A DNA stretch of 64,000 bases from Enchytraeus crypticus. Its lineage: Eukaryota > Annelida > Clitellata > Enchytraeida > Enchytraeidae. The notes under the pieces were generated by a model. It did no database searches, was not told the DNA's origin, and was given only the letters and a program-made list of their open reading frames with translations. Made by a program: the position numbers and the translations under genes. Positions 23,301 through 31,590 of this stretch are shown in pieces (within the stretch, counting starts at the first letter, position 1; every line of letters starts with the position of its first letter). Location: NCBI GenBank assembly GCA_905160935.1, contig CAJHZI010000510.1, positions 574,001-638,000 on the forward strand, given 5' to 3'.

Positions 23301-25338
23301 CCACCTGACATTGATGCTGATAAATAATGACTGATTGATGCTGATAAATAATGACTGATTGCTGCTGATAAATCATGACTGATTGATACTGATGAATCAT
23401 GACTGATTGATGCTGATGAATCATGACTGATTGATGCAGATGAATCATGACTGATTGATGCAGATAAATCATGACTGATTGATGCAGACAGCTCAGGGCA
23501 GTATACTGAACACTCTCACACCGGATGATGTGCGCGTTCTGGTAGAGACGCTCGATGAATACAATAGGCGGGGCTTGTTTCAGCGGGTTTTCCCCGACCC
23601 GGGGGTTTCCTCTAAGTACTTCAAGTATTTTGAACAACCGAGATACTATAATCTTCTGCTGGAAGCTTTTGTCAACAAGTACCCTCCTCATTCTAATCAA
23701 GGTCTGACTCAACTGTAGAAATCATTTAAATCAATCATCTATGTACATACGAGCCACTGTAGAATAGACAAAACATTTGCGACTTTCTTCGTTAGAGGGA
23801 ATAACAGAGTAATAACAGAGGAAATGAATGGGAAACTCTCAAAAGCAAAATTTATTGAAAGTTAAAGGTTTAGGTTTGATAATTCTCATTAATTGCTGAG
23901 TCTTTATAGTTTACTAATTGATCAATGAAGTCCTCATGAAGTAGACTGAGAAATGTAGCAAGTATCCATAGGAACATGTGCCTTGGACACTTTAATTGAA
24001 CGTTTGAGAGAAATAGAGACTGCGGTAGTAGCTTCTATGTCAACAACTGCATAGTGCATATGATACCAAGTGAAATAGTAAATAAACATTTTTAATCAGT
24101 TCTGATCTCACCATGAGCACATTCGTTTGTCATACTTCACAAAAATCTGGTAGAAATCGTTTTAATTAATTAATCAATTTTTCTCTTGATTGATTCACTT
24201 GTGAGAGAAGTAAGGGGAAGATGTGAGTGGAAATTTGGAAGCTAATGTTTTAACCATCGTGATTGTAAATCTTACTGTATATTCCATTCACTCCATCATC
24301 TTCTCTATGCGTGACACTTGTGAATAACTCTGACTCAATAACATGTGGTTCATCTTATATCGAAATAATGATCTTTTGACGTTAGGTAGGGCTAATATTT
24401 GCTTAATCATGAACTTTAGTCATAAAAGAGACAAAAGAATAACTGGAGATTGTAAAGCCGCCTCTAAGACCAGTTACAGTCTTTACACGGTGGCAGAAAT
24501 CATCTTTCAAATAAATCTTAAGCATTTATCAGTTCTAATTAATGGCAGGTGTGGTTCTACAAGTTTGTTTAAATGTATTTTTCTTGCCTCTTTCTCTTAC
24601 ATCTACGGTCGACTAAAATAATAACAATAATAATAACAACAATTAGAGTGTTAAATTAATACGATATTGATAGCGCTAAGCTTCATCCTGTGTGGACGCC
24701 GACAGCAGGCAATATGTTGTTGTTGTTGTTGTTGTCTTATTTCTGATTTTATTTGGCAGGGATACCACTGCTGGAGAGTTACTGCTCTAAGAAGATTCAT
24801 CTAATCAGCCCGGCTTCTACTAATAGACGTCAGGTTAATTGCTTATCATAAAACCGCTACTGGTATCACTATTATCAATATTATCATTATTATCATTATT
24901 ATCACTATTATCATTATTATCATTATTATCATTATTATCATTATTATCATTATTATCATTATTATCATTATTATCATTATTATCATTATTATCTTTATTA
25001 TCATTATTATCTTTATTATCATTATTATCATTATTATCATTATTATCATTATTATCATTATTATCATTATTATCATTATTATCATTATTATCTTTATTTA
25101 TCACTACATATCAATCTTCAGATAATTGCATAAATTTTATATACTCTGTCTTTTATATACTTTTCTTCAGACTCCTTCACTTCCCACATCGGTAGCTTTC
25201 AGCTGCTTGAGTGATCTTGTAGTGTCTGACCCACTGGGTAACAGACCAAACGTATACTGCACAGAATTTAGGAGGCGACTAAACGAGACTCGTTCAGGTT
25301 TTTGTAAAGGCATTGTTTTCCGTGCAGAGTTCTTTTAA
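7970..25338 (+). CDS. TTLL4: TTLL4-like tubulin polyglutamylase (15 exons, spliced)
   Basis: Predicted 1405-residue enzyme that adds glutamate side chains to tubulin tails (TTLL family, ATP-grasp fold). The first ~740 residues are a Ser-rich, disordered-looking N-terminal region. The TTL domain runs from about residue 870 to 1195. It shows NVPPTISFFEPG, QKLPWSQRKMLKWRMSPITP, INHFPGTFQLGRKDRLWRN, the ATP-binding WIIKPPAAARGIG, VVQRYISRPLLINGNKFDLR with IYVYVTSYDPLRVYIY, NNKFMHLTNYSVNK, and the metal-binding FDIMLDE...LIEVNISPSL. The part after the domain (TPDDVRVLVETLDEYNRRG, YFEQPRYYNLL) also matches TTLL4 as I know it rather than other TTLLs. Exons sum to 4218 nt with every phase compatible. 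ATG 7970 is chosen because an in-frame TAG lies at 7946 and no ATG lies between. Human TTLL4 is about 1200 residues, so this one has a longer N-terminus. It lies tail-to-tail with the polycystin-like gene. Nothing seen suggests inactivation. Confidence 0.88.
10766..10869 (+). CDS. TTLL4: TTLL4-like exon 2
   Basis: Acceptor TATTTCAG, donor ACAG|GTAATC, phases 2 to 1. It encodes an acidic segment EEAEFSSLSEN followed by nine Asp, KPS and four Asp, then EPQSDDNT, so a GAT microsatellite is translated. Its 3' end is repeated about 12 times in the following intron. Confidence 0.75.
10854..11099 (+). repeat. 20-bp minisatellite made of the exon 2 donor
   Basis: About 12 copies of TCTGATGATAACACAGGTAA. 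Each holds the exon 2 coding end (SDDNT) and an AG|GTAA donor. The first copy is the real exon end at 10869. Confidence 0.9.
11586..11936 (+). CDS. TTLL4: TTLL4-like exon 3
   Basis: Phase 1 to 1. It is Ser/Pro/Arg-rich and ends with SLFSNVPPTISFFEPGVK, which matches the start of the conserved TTLL4 core. An alternative acceptor 12 nt further in (11598) would drop four residues in frame. Confidence 0.75.
11965..12122 (+). repeat. (CGT/CAT)n trinucleotide tract
   Basis: A long ATC/CAT run in the intron between exons 3 and 4, followed by a degraded copy of the GAT-tailed dispersed repeat (12122-12245). Open frames in it are low-complexity artefacts. Confidence 0.85.
12280..12490 (+). repeat. 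47-bp minisatellite made of the exon 4 acceptor
   Basis: TTCAGAAGCTGCCGTGGTCTC or close variants start at 12280, 12327, 12374, 12421 and 12468. The last is exon 4. Each is preceded by a GT-rich stretch and a GTACAG-like acceptor. Confidence 0.92.
12468..12578 (+). CDS. TTLL4: TTLL4-like exon 4
   Basis: Acceptor GTGGTACAG, donor GATA|GTAAGA. Encodes VQKLPWSQRKMLKWRMSPIT and PNVVKLCIARSGFRTTD, a conserved TTLL4 block. The acceptor plus exon start is repeated four more times upstream at a 47-bp period. Confidence 0.85.
12655..12770 (-). repeat. tRNA-derived SINE (family A), minus strand
   Basis: Minus strand carries GATCAGTATGTGCGGGTTCA, then CACTGACATCAC and a GAGGAAACTGACGTTAAC tail. Confidence 0.7.
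12825..12901 (+). CDS. TTLL4: TTLL4-like exon 5
   Basis: Encodes KMTHWLGTWGRHMKPAAYK and YIREYQK; donor AAAAG|GTTGGT, phases 1 to 0. Matches the WLG.WG.HMK block of TTLL4. Confidence 0.88.
13082..13470 (+). repeat. 13-bp minisatellite with 91-bp higher-order period
   Basis: Units of TATGCTACTGGTA. From about 13195 a seven-unit block with the same variants (GCTACAGGTATATGC) recurs at 13227, 13318 and 13409, a 91-bp higher-order repeat. Confidence 0.88.
13490..13608 (+). repeat. tRNA-derived SINE (family A), plus strand
   Basis: GATCAGTATGTGCGGGGTTC then AAATCCTGGGCTC, CACTGACATCGCTTTCGAG, TGAGGAAACTGAC and TTAGCTTTACCAGCTTTT. It ends 24 nt before exon 6. Confidence 0.75.
13633..13827 (+). 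CDS. TTLL4: TTLL4-like exon 6
   Basis: Encodes INHFPGTFQLGRKDRLWRNL, KKEFNFFPMTYVLPADLQSL and QQWIIKP. The last Lys is the start of the ATP-binding motif. Acceptor TTTTTCAG, donor CCG|GTGTCT, phase 0 to 0. Confidence 0.92.
13921..14215 (+). repeat. 75-bp minisatellite, 4 copies
   Basis: GACGACGATGATGCTGATG recurs at 13921, 13996, 14071 and 14146. GAT/GAC-rich unit. The long Met/Ile and Ser open frames over it are not genes. Confidence 0.9.
14255..14466 (+). CDS. TTLL4: TTLL4-like exon 7
   Basis: Encodes PAAARGIGVRVISKWADVPK, RPIVVQRYISRPLLINGNKF and DLRIYVYVTSYDPLRVYIY, the catalytic centre of the TTL domain. Donor GTCAA|GTTAGT (phase 2). Confidence 0.93.
14565..14720 (-). repeat. LINE C-terminal remnant, minus strand
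   Basis: Contains AATCTCGGCCTGCCCCTGCC and CTTTTAATAGACC, the same segment seen at 30470 and (inverted) 39809. The neighbouring CT-rich tract (14470-14560) is its reversed AG tail. Confidence 0.6.
14805..15216 (+). repeat. 22-bp minisatellite at the exon 8 acceptor
   Basis: About 17 units of GCACTTATTGTTAGGTACTC plus AT. It is bounded on both sides by the same acceptor-plus-exon-start (GCAGGAATCTAAACAACAA); the right one is exon 8. Confidence 0.9.
15217..15321 (+). CDS. TTLL4: TTLL4-like exon 8
   Basis: Encodes NLNNKFMHLTNYSVNKENTG and GEEHEACGHKW, the KFMHLTNYS signature. Acceptor CTCATGCAG. The first ~24 nt of the exon with its acceptor also occur at 14805-14835 on the far side of a 22-bp minisatellite. 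Confidence 0.92.
15468..15600 (+). repeat. tRNA-derived SINE (family A), plus strand
   Basis: The clearest copy. Box A is TGGCGAAGTCGG, box B is GGTTCAAATCC, followed by a CACTGACATCGC core and GAGGAAACGGACGTTA. The tRNA-like head supports Pol III origin. Confidence 0.82.
16109..16207 (+). CDS. TTLL4: TTLL4-like exon 9 (GC donor)
   Basis: Encodes SLQTLWDHLKEEGVNTALIW and DSIRDIVIKTIVS. It ends at GTCAG|GCAAGA, so the next intron is GC-AG. The phase (2) matches exon 10 only with this cut. Confidence 0.85.
16480..16690. repeat. dispersed repeat fragment
   Basis: CAAGTGCAAGGTACATATTT, TGGCTATGCCTTATCCACAC and TGAAGCCTATGGATC recur around 61210-61350 and in part at 26940-27050. Element type unknown. 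Confidence 0.45.
16690..17110 (+). repeat. about 26-bp minisatellite ending at the exon 10 acceptor
   Basis: About 16 degenerate units of CTCTCTATTAATAGCTCAGT plus TAAATG. The last unit (TCTATTAACAG|CTCTGAG) is the acceptor of exon 10. Confidence 0.88.
17106..17240 (+). CDS. TTLL4: TTLL4-like exon 10
   Basis: Encodes SESIINTYMTAHVRRRYCVH, ELFGFDIMLDEKYKAWLIEV and NISP. It contains the Asp and the Glu-x-Asn that hold metal in ATP-grasp ligases. Donor CCTAG|GTATCC. Confidence 0.92.
17262..17352 (+). repeat. (CT)n then (TA)n microsatellite
   Basis: Long CT run merging into a TA run about 20 nt after the exon 10 donor. Confidence 0.9.
17545..17768 (+). repeat. tRNA-derived SINE (family B), plus strand
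   Basis: A different tRNA head (GGCCCAATGGATAGAGCTC as box A, AGTTCAAATCTCAACCC as box B), then GACGTCCCTGACATAATCC-like core, TGAGGAGACGGCCGCTAAAC and an ATT tail. Confidence 0.75.
17856..18108 (-). pseudogene. C-terminal end of the same LINE ORF, inverted
   Basis: The minus strand encodes LDKYRDLSLGYEVVPVAIET, MGPMNPEGVDFINGIGRLIA and ends DDLE stop. It is nearly identical to the plus-strand copy at 38766-39020, which is preceded by the sequence found at 20000-20106. Confidence 0.85.
18176..20108 (+). pseudogene. LINE reverse transcriptase ORF, frameshifted and truncated
   Basis: RT motifs in order: PAGSAGGPDGLRPQHL (fingers), KKSGGIRPIAVGYTWRRLAA, VVKLDFCNAFN (motif A), QEGVQQGDPLGPMLF (motif B), VGYLDDITLGG (motif C with YLDD). 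The frame breaks near 19290 (TAG) and resumes in another frame from about 19290 to 20106 with thumb and C-terminal sequence including a C-rich ETCEPHMCPCGHE-like zinc-knuckle segment. The last part of the protein is on the other strand at 17856-18108. Clade not assigned. Non-functional here. Confidence 0.85.
20108..20230 (-). repeat. extra LINE 3' terminal hairpin copy with T run
   Basis: After an ATT run and T run there is ACCCCGGTGTAAAGAACC then GGGGT, the reversed 3' end of the same LINE family. It can pair with itself through 8 bp (ACCCCGGT / ACCGGGGT). Confidence 0.6.
20235..20369 (+). CDS. TTLL4: TTLL4-like exon 11
   Basis: Encodes LHSNSNLDLSIKGLLVRDVL and NMAGYMIPTSEDINAV. Acceptor TGTCTGCAG, donor TATAG|GTCTGT. 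The donor region is repeated about 20 times at 40-bp intervals downstream. Confidence 0.9.
20351..21205 (+). repeat. 40-bp minisatellite made of the exon 11 donor, about 21 copies
   Basis: Nearly identical units CTCATCCCATAGACTATAGG / TATGTATAATAGTTAAATCC. The first is the coding end of exon 11 (CTCATCCCATTGACTATAG|GTCTGT); later ones have the stronger donor GTATGT. No spacers, so not CRISPR-like. Confidence 0.95.
21470..21745 (+). repeat. TTGA/TGAT-rich tract
   Basis: Degenerate (ATTGATTG)n running up to the exon 12 acceptor. The unit equals the LINE 3' tail. Confidence 0.8.
21748..21856 (+). CDS. TTLL4: TTLL4-like exon 12
   Basis: Encodes SEEPSCADCMDRRLWTVTKS and SDEKAKHIYYCQRHTDT, phases 2 to 0, donor ACACT|GTATGA. 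The DEKAKH-YY piece fits the linker after the TTL domain in TTLL4. Short copies of the exon's 3' part (CTACTACTGTCAGAGACA) recur just downstream at 21905 and 21966. Confidence 0.78.
22175..22483 (+). repeat. 24-bp minisatellite, left part
   Basis: Units of GATGCTGATGAATCATGACT plus GATT. It is the same array as 23311-23487, split by the solo LTR. Confidence 0.9.
22484..23310 (+). mobile_element. solo LTR (827 bp) of an LTR retrotransposon
   Basis: Starts TGTCAGG and ends CCTGACA (7-bp inverted ends with TG...CA termini). It is flanked by the 5-bp direct repeat TTGAT (22479-22483 and 23311-23315) and interrupts a uniform 24-bp minisatellite whose units continue on the other side. No coding region inside. 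Superfamily not assigned; a DNA transposon remnant is the alternative, but TG..CA with a 5-bp duplication favours an LTR. Confidence 0.8.
23311..23487 (+). repeat. 24-bp minisatellite, right part, ending in the exon 13 acceptor
   Basis: The last units change CTG to CAG (TTGATGCAGATGAATC, TTGATGCAGATAAATC). The final TTGATGCAG is used as acceptor of exon 13. Confidence 0.9.
23488..23701 (+). CDS. TTLL4: TTLL4-like exon 13
   Basis: Encodes TAQGSILNTLTPDDVRVLVE, TLDEYNRRGLFQRVFPDPGV and KYFEQPRYYNLLLEAFVNKY, the TTLL4-specific post-TTL region. Acceptor GATTGATGCAG is itself a unit of the upstream 24-bp minisatellite. Confidence 0.92.
24618..24690 (+). repeat. dispersed repeat (AACAACAATTAGAGTG family)
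   Basis: AACAACAATTAGAGTGTTA and TGATAGCGCTA match the copies at 5609 and 5905. Confidence 0.5.
24760..24833 (+). CDS. TTLL4: TTLL4-like exon 14
   Basis: Encodes GIPLLESYCSKKIHLISPAS and TNRRQ; acceptor TTTGGCAG, donor CGTCAG|GTTAAT, phases 1 to 0. Confidence 0.75.
24870..25095 (+). repeat. 9-bp microsatellite (ATTATTATC)n
   Basis: About 25 units in the last intron of the TTLL4-like gene. It gives long Leu-Ser, Asn-Asp and Ile-Met frames that are not genes. Confidence 0.95.
25171..25338 (+). CDS. TTLL4: TTLL4-like exon 15 (terminal, part repeat-derived)
   Basis: Acceptor TTTTCTTCAG, phase 0, stop TAA 25336-25338. It encodes TPSLPTSVAFSCLSDLVVSD followed by a Arg/Asn-rich end. The second half (from 25240) resembles an intergenic repeat at 31436-31590 (AACAGACCAAACGT, AGGAGGCGACTAAA), so the C-terminus appears to run into a repeat. 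Confidence 0.6.
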   Translation, partial: TPSLPTSVAFSCLSDLVVSDPLGNRPNVYCTEFRRRLNETRSGFCKGIVFRAEFF

Positions 25339-25399
25339 GCTCGTGTGACCAGACTTTGAGTAAAAATTTATGTCGTGAACCTTCCATTGAGAAATCATT

Positions 25400-25444
<45 letters not shown>

Positions 25445-26034
25445 TATATATACTGTATATACAAAGTGCAGAAAGAGCGATTAGTTTCATAAATTATTAG
25501 GTAGAGTATTTTGTATATATTGAGCCGCTTATTGTTACATTTTGCAAGAAAACCGCTTTTTATGATGTTAAACCGACTAAATGGAGTTCGATTAGCTAAG
25601 TAAGTTAGGTATTTGAAGCCTATTATTGCTATTAGTATTATTCGAGAAATTATAAAATGTTAATTATTCTTATCTCATTAACTCGTTAATTGATTTCTAT
25701 TTGACGACTTATTGATTGATTGATTGATTAATTGATTGATTGATTGATGCTATAGTGGCAGGCTCCCGGTTCAACTATGAGGGAGTCGCCAGCAGGTTCT
25801 AAACAATCACCTTTGCTCAGTGCTAGAACTAGGTCAGGCTGAATCGTAATTAATTAATCTACTACAATCACTAATCTACTTCAATAATCATTACAATTCA
25901 TTATTTTATGCATAATATTATCTCGTAATGTAATTAATTCGTCAATCAATTGGAATCAATTAGCTAGTTAATGAAATTCTAATTCATATCGATTAGCGAC
26001 GCTTTCGATGTAGATAAGACTGGTTTAGACTGCG

Positions 26035-26245
26035 CACACACTCTATAGTAGACTGGTTCAGACTGGTTTAGATTGGTTCAGACTAGGCCTGCACGCTATA
26101 GTGGACTGGTTTAAACTGGTTTAGATTGGTTCAGACTAGGCCCGCACGCTATAGTAGATTGGCTGAGACTGGTTTAGAATAGGCACGCAAGCTATAATGG
26201 ACTGGTTTAGATTGGTTTAAACTGGTTTAGACTAGACACATACCC
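26035..26245 (+). repeat. minisatellite of GACTGGTTTAGATTGGTTCA units
   Basis: Four to five degenerate units of about 47-55 bp containing GACTGGTTTAGA and GCACGCTATAGT. Confidence 0.75.
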
Positions 26246-26881
26246 GATAGTAATCACCGCTGAAATCGTTTCCAAAGTTTTTTATGAACCATTGTTCCAT
26301 AAATAATCAAGCATTCGTTTATCTCTTAGTGTAAATGTATTGTATATTATAATTCTCGAGAAATGCTAATTGTGTGCAGAGCAAGTAACAATAGTTAAAA
26401 TATTCTGCTATTCAGTTTCTGGCTTTTTCTATTGAAATATTATCATTGTACTGTGACCGATATCGGTCATTAACAATATAGTATCTGCTGTGATATTTGT
26501 AGTTGAGTGTCAGTATCATAACCATTATTATTATTATCATCTATCATCGTCATTTTAAAATAACGCTGTCTTTCATTTAATCAATTCTGTTATTTGCAGT
26601 TTGGTGGAGTCTGCGTTATCGACAGCAAAATGAGACTAATGGAATAAGATCATCATCATCATCATTGCTCTGTTGACATGCGGTGCTTTCAGTTTAAATC
26701 GTCTTTCATGTTTGCTATTGATCATCATGTAGGAAGAGAACTACATCGCTTTACGTGCTTTAAAGAATTTTCCTAAACGTTACAGATTACAAAACTTTAT
26801 ATATATATATATATCTATTTTGATGGTTTCACTTATCTATGTAGGCCTATCTCTTTAGCACGCTTGAAAAAAAGCGGTGTA

Positions 26882-26928
<47 letters not shown>

Positions 26929-28079
26929 GTCTGACTGGTGTTCAATCAGGTGGCAGGTTTAAGATACATATTTACACACATCTTTCAATCCTGCTCGTCT
27001 GTATTCCAACGAACAAAACGTTTATTTCGTCACTAAGGCTATGCCTTTGATACTTTTCTACGCTTATTATGATCTCTTTAGCAAAATTAATATGGCTTTT
27101 GAGAGGCTTTCCTTTTACCTTATCAGTATATGCGCTGATAAACTCTGATGAACTCTTATGTACCTACTACTGTTTCGATTGCGCTATTTTAAAATATAAG
27201 GCTTGAAATTTAAAACCATTTAAATGTCATATTGAAAGTTATCTAAATTGGCAGTGAAATTAAATAATATTAGAGTTTGGGAAGCACGTATAGCAATGTT
27301 CTGTTGTGAAATGTTAAATTTATGCGCTTTCTATCTCTTTATGGAAATCGTTGTAATTGCTGTGACACGAAGATACCGACCATCTCACCTTACTTATATT
27401 GTTGTTAATGTTTCATTTGACTTTTACCGCTTTTGCGACTCCATATTATAGTCCACCGATCAAGTAAAGATTAGATATTAAGTTTATTTTATAGAATTTA
27501 TATCTTGGACCACTAGATGAAGCTGTGTTTAACTCAATGAGCACTGAACAGATTGCCTGTCGGGTTGTTGTAATATCAACACATGTTGATATTAATATTA
27601 ATATGCTAGGGATAATTTTCTGTGTTTTATTTTACTTTTTATTTGTATCTTAGAGCTTATTCATTCAGTCTGCGGTACGTTTAGCGACTAGCCTATTGAA
27701 TTACACGTCGGGTAGAATATTGAGATTATACAGGATTTATTAGCAGTTACTTGTGTTGAATATATCTTGTCTATTTATTTATACGACACATCATTTGCCG
27801 ACGGTACAGACGTAAAGTTCGTATAGAAACAAATTGGTAGATTTTAAACGTTTTCAAGCAAATACTGCACAGTTCATTATTAAGTTTTACTTACTCATTG
27901 TTTACTCATTGTTTTTGTTTATTCATTTTTCACTATGAGTATGTTTTCGCTATAATACCAATTTTTATTGTTTGCTTGGTATAGTTGATAAGTTTTCAGA
28001 TCTGATTCGTATTTTCAGCTGTGAGGGTGTGTGCATTTGTTAATAGCGCAGAACACAGCGGGATGACTTTGGGCGTCTT

Positions 28080-28270
28080 TAGGTGTCTTACTAGGTGTCC
28101 TAAAAGGTGTCTTTCTAGGTGTCTCACTAGGTGTCTAACTAGATATCATACTAGGTGTCTTACTAGGTGTCTCACTAGGTGTCTCACTAGATATCATACT
28201 AGGTGCCTTACAAGATGTCTTACTAGGTGTCTTACTAGATATCATACTAGGTGTCTTACTAGGTGTCTTC
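28080..28270 (+). repeat. 10-12-bp minisatellite CTAGGTGTCTTA
   Basis: About 16 units with a higher-order pattern including CTAGATATCATA every 3-4 units. Confidence 0.8.
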
Positions 28271-28864
28271 TCTCTGTTGAGACTATTAACGTTCAGCTGG
28301 AACCTTTAAGACATCTGAGCTCTTATAATTCAAGTCCATTAATTGAATGAAATGTGTATGTTGAGCTAATAATTTAATATCGAAATCAATTATGAACATC
28401 TTCAATGGAACATTTAAAAATTTTTGAGTTTTTACAGTTTTAAGATCTATTTGATTAAAGTGACCATAATTTATATAGAAAATTTAACAACCTGCGTTGT
28501 AGCCGAAATGGGCCTTCTAGCGTAGTTTACTGTACATTTCATTACAATTAGTATTGATTTAACGATTAGTATTGATTTAACGATTAGTATTGATTAAACA
28601 AATAGTATTGATTAAACAATTAGTATTGATTTAACAAGATTTACAATATATCTGTATTCACCAGGCGCCTGATTACTGTTGAGTTTTGAGGGTCTCCTGG
28701 TTTTTGTTTGGAAGGTCACTTACCGTCACGTCCACATAGGCTACTGTTAATTTATCCTGCAGTGAATTTAAAGAAATAAATCCTGAAGTTAAATCAAATA
28801 GAACATAAGGAAGCATACGACTTGAATATTCTTTCTCAGGATTAGAGAATCAGAAGAGTTCATT

Positions 28865-29160
28865 ACTCCACAACCAGTTCATACAGTTCATTGCTTCACC
28901 ATCATACTTACAGTTCATTGTTCCACTACCAGCTCTTACAGTGCACTGTTTCACCAGCAGTTCTTCTTATAGTTCACGGTTCTACCACCAGTTCCTACAG
29001 TTCATTGTTCTACCACCAGTTCTTACAGTTCATTGCTCCACACCAGTTTTTCTTATAGCTCATTGCCTCACCACCAGTTCTTCTTATAGTGGATTGCTCC
29101 ACCATCACTAACTGTTTTCTGTTCTTCTTATAGTTAACTGTTCCATCGCCAGCTGTTTTA
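28865..29160 (+). repeat. minisatellite of ACCAGTTCTTACAGTTCATT units
   Basis: About ten degenerate units of 25-32 bp. Confidence 0.75.
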
Positions 29161-29659
29161 ACTGTTCTAACTGATTTGTTGTAACGTATACAACTTACAA
29201 ATCCTCACATTACAGCTTTAGAACAGCATATGAAGTGTCGCACTTATTCTGACCAATCATAGCGCTCCTGCTACTTCCTTGTAAGTCTGTAATAGCAGAG
29301 ATACCAGCTAACCAATGCGGGGAGGCGTGTTCATGTCGCTATATTTAATGATATTATTGTTCAATTTTCTCTCGCGCTATGTTTAGTGGCAGGTCCATGG
29401 TATTTATTACTATAGAGTTTCGTATGTCACTCACTAGGAGTGTTCCACTTTTCTGGAAGTTACTCCATGATCGCTAAGGTCATTTCAAGCCCATTTAATA
29501 TGTAACCTATTTCGTTGAACAATACAGCTTCTGATGTGGTTTTTCATTGTCTTCTGTATTTCCTTCTTAGGCGCTTGTTATGACACGGACAGTTAACGGG
29601 TGGACTATTCTGTATTAGCGCGCACACAACACGGGTAGTAGTTCAATAAAAAATTAGTA

Positions 29660-29740
29660 TTAGTTGACGTCCCTGCCATCATCCCTGGATGAGGAAACGG
29701 ACGTTAAACCCGTATTATTTATTATTTATTTAAGTGTCCT
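29660..29740 (+). repeat. SINE/LINE 3' tail (family B)
   Basis: TTGACGTCCCTGCCATCATC, CTGGATGAGGAAACGGACG, TTAAACC then ATT tail. Confidence 0.6.
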
Positions 29741-29827
29741 TCTTCATAACTACCTCAAGTTTTTATTTCAACGAGATGTCTTGCCATGGACTTGTTACTA
29801 CATGTAACTAGTGAAATTTTTGGAATT

Positions 29828-29940
29828 TGCACCGTTTTTGGACCTTCTTTTTGCTCGCTGGCTTGATTTTGTCTCAATAGTGCATGATGTTGTCACTGAT
29901 GAGTGTAGCACTCTAATTGTTGTTATTATTAGTGAATGTT
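29828..29940 (-). repeat. dispersed repeat (AACAATTAGAGTGCTA family), minus strand
   Basis: The minus strand reads AACAACAATTAGAGTGCTAC, then GCACTATTGAGACAAAATC, then GCAAAAAGAAGGTCC, matching 5905-6003. Confidence 0.6.
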
Positions 29941-30469
29941 TCTCATTTCTCTTCCTGAAGTCGTGAACCAAATGTTTGAATGAAATGAGTTGATGGCAGT
30001 TTGACTACTGCTTGAATAGTAAAATATTTAATAGTTAAATATTTCATAATTAAAAGGTTTCAAAGGGAACTGATATTGTAGAGGTATAATGCTAAGATAT
30101 GAGCATTTTGTTAAAATCTTGACGCTTACATCCTCACTACTGGCTGTAATTTTTTCATATAACTAATTTTCCGCAACTACATAACTAGAATTTAACGTCA
30201 GTGCCGTCATCTGACAGAGATGTGAATGACTGTGCTAATTAAAATATTGATTAAAATATTTGTATTATTAATAAAATATTTATTTATATTATAAATTGCT
30301 AATTGAAATGCTATATTGCTGCACACAGTATTCATGTTTGTTATACTCTGCAAAGAGGGGGGGGAGGGTGGCGCAAAGTTTCCGCAAACCCTTTTCAAAT
30401 GAGAACGAGAAGCTTCTCGAAAGGAATGATTACTTGACTTTATAAAGAATTTAAATTATCTCTTGCCTA

Positions 30470-30700
30470 TCTCTCTCTTAGTACACTGCCTACTGGCAGA
30501 TCCATGGTATATAACGCCCTCCACTCTTCTCTGTCTTCCGCTTTCCTCTTCATTTCCACATATGAGTGGGTATTTAAATCATCTAACATACCTAATCTCG
30601 GCCTGCCCCTGCCTCTTTTTCCTTCCATTCTACCTTCTGTGACTTCTTTTAATAGACCCCCCCGCTTAGAATGTGTCCTATCCTCTTGCCTATCACTTAT
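30470..30700 (-). repeat. LINE C-terminal remnant with AG tail, minus strand
   Basis: Longest minus-oriented copy. CTCTTAGTACACTGCCTACT through CTTTTAATAGACC covers the RGRGRPR...DREEW coding end seen in the right orientation at 39809. Confidence 0.65.
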
Positions 30701-31196
30701 AATAACACTAGAATGTTTTATCGTAACTAGTCACCGTTGAGTTAAAATTTTATTTTAGGAGACAATCTAATTCATCATGACATGGGAATCATAACTCGGC
30801 TGTGGATTTTTTGAAAAGCCGATTAATTGTATGAATACATGCAGTAGGTAAATAATGTTTATTGTTCTCACGAGTGTATATTTTTCGATTTGTAACTAGG
30901 CCTACGTTTTTATATTTTTGGTTCATTTTTAATATTACGAAAATTTGCATGCTGTAGTGTTTTACTTATATTACATCTGCGTATTTTGCTTTTATATATT
31001 AAAAGGAACTAGGAAGACATAATACTAGCCGTTGAAATGTACGAGTAATATGATAATAGAATGGGAAATTATATATTTATTCACGGTGAAGTATTAATGG
31101 TGTTATCTGTGAACATTTAGCTTGTTGAGCCAATTTATTATTTTTGGATTGTAAGTTAATTATTTTTTAATATGCTAAAACCGTATTATAAATACT

Positions 31197-31312
31197 TAAA
31201 CTGTTTGCCTTGTGTGAAATAATTATGCTGCAACATTTACGCTATGAAATTGAATATTTAAAGTTAATTTCATCACATAAATGCTGCAGCATAATTGTTT
31301 CACACCGGCAAA
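31197..31312. repeat. imperfect palindrome, MITE-like
   Basis: The left arm (TAAACTGTTTGCC... AATTATGCTGCA...) and right arm (...TGCAGCATAATT... GGCAAACAGTTTA) are inverted copies of about 50 nt around a short centre. No coding. Likely a miniature inverted-repeat element. Confidence 0.65.
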
Positions 31313-31435
31313 CAGTTTACGTCTCATTATAATAAGCCATACAGTAAGATTAAAGACTTCATTGATTGATAGTTAATTATATTATTTCAATAATTAAACC
31401 GACTAGTAGCATTGTCAGAGCTAGTTACTATTGAA

Positions 31436-31590
31436 CAGACCAAACGTCAACTGCACATATCGCAGGAGGAGACTAAAGCGGGAGCTGAGACGGCACTTGT
31501 CTGTGGAGAGTTCCTACTGATCGAGTGTGAGAACAGACCATGAACAGGAATATGTACCTTGGACCTGTGACTTGACAGAATTTAAGAGTG
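31436..31590 (+). repeat. dispersed repeat related to TTLL4-like exon 15
   Basis: AACAGACCAAACGTCAACTG, AGGAGGAGACTAAAGCG and AGAGTTCCTACTGATCGAG resemble 25240-25345. The AGGCGACTAAA motif also recurs at 33695 in another element. Confidence 0.5.

Noticed and set aside
24835..25195. Leu-Ser, Asn-Asp and Ile-Met open frames
   Set aside because: Products of the 9-bp microsatellite.
27248..27451. 67-codon frame in the intergenic region
   Set aside because: AT-rich, no repeat or family match, no splice or start support; expected by chance.
30504..30740. 78-codon plus frame
   Set aside because: Antisense of the LINE C-terminal remnant.
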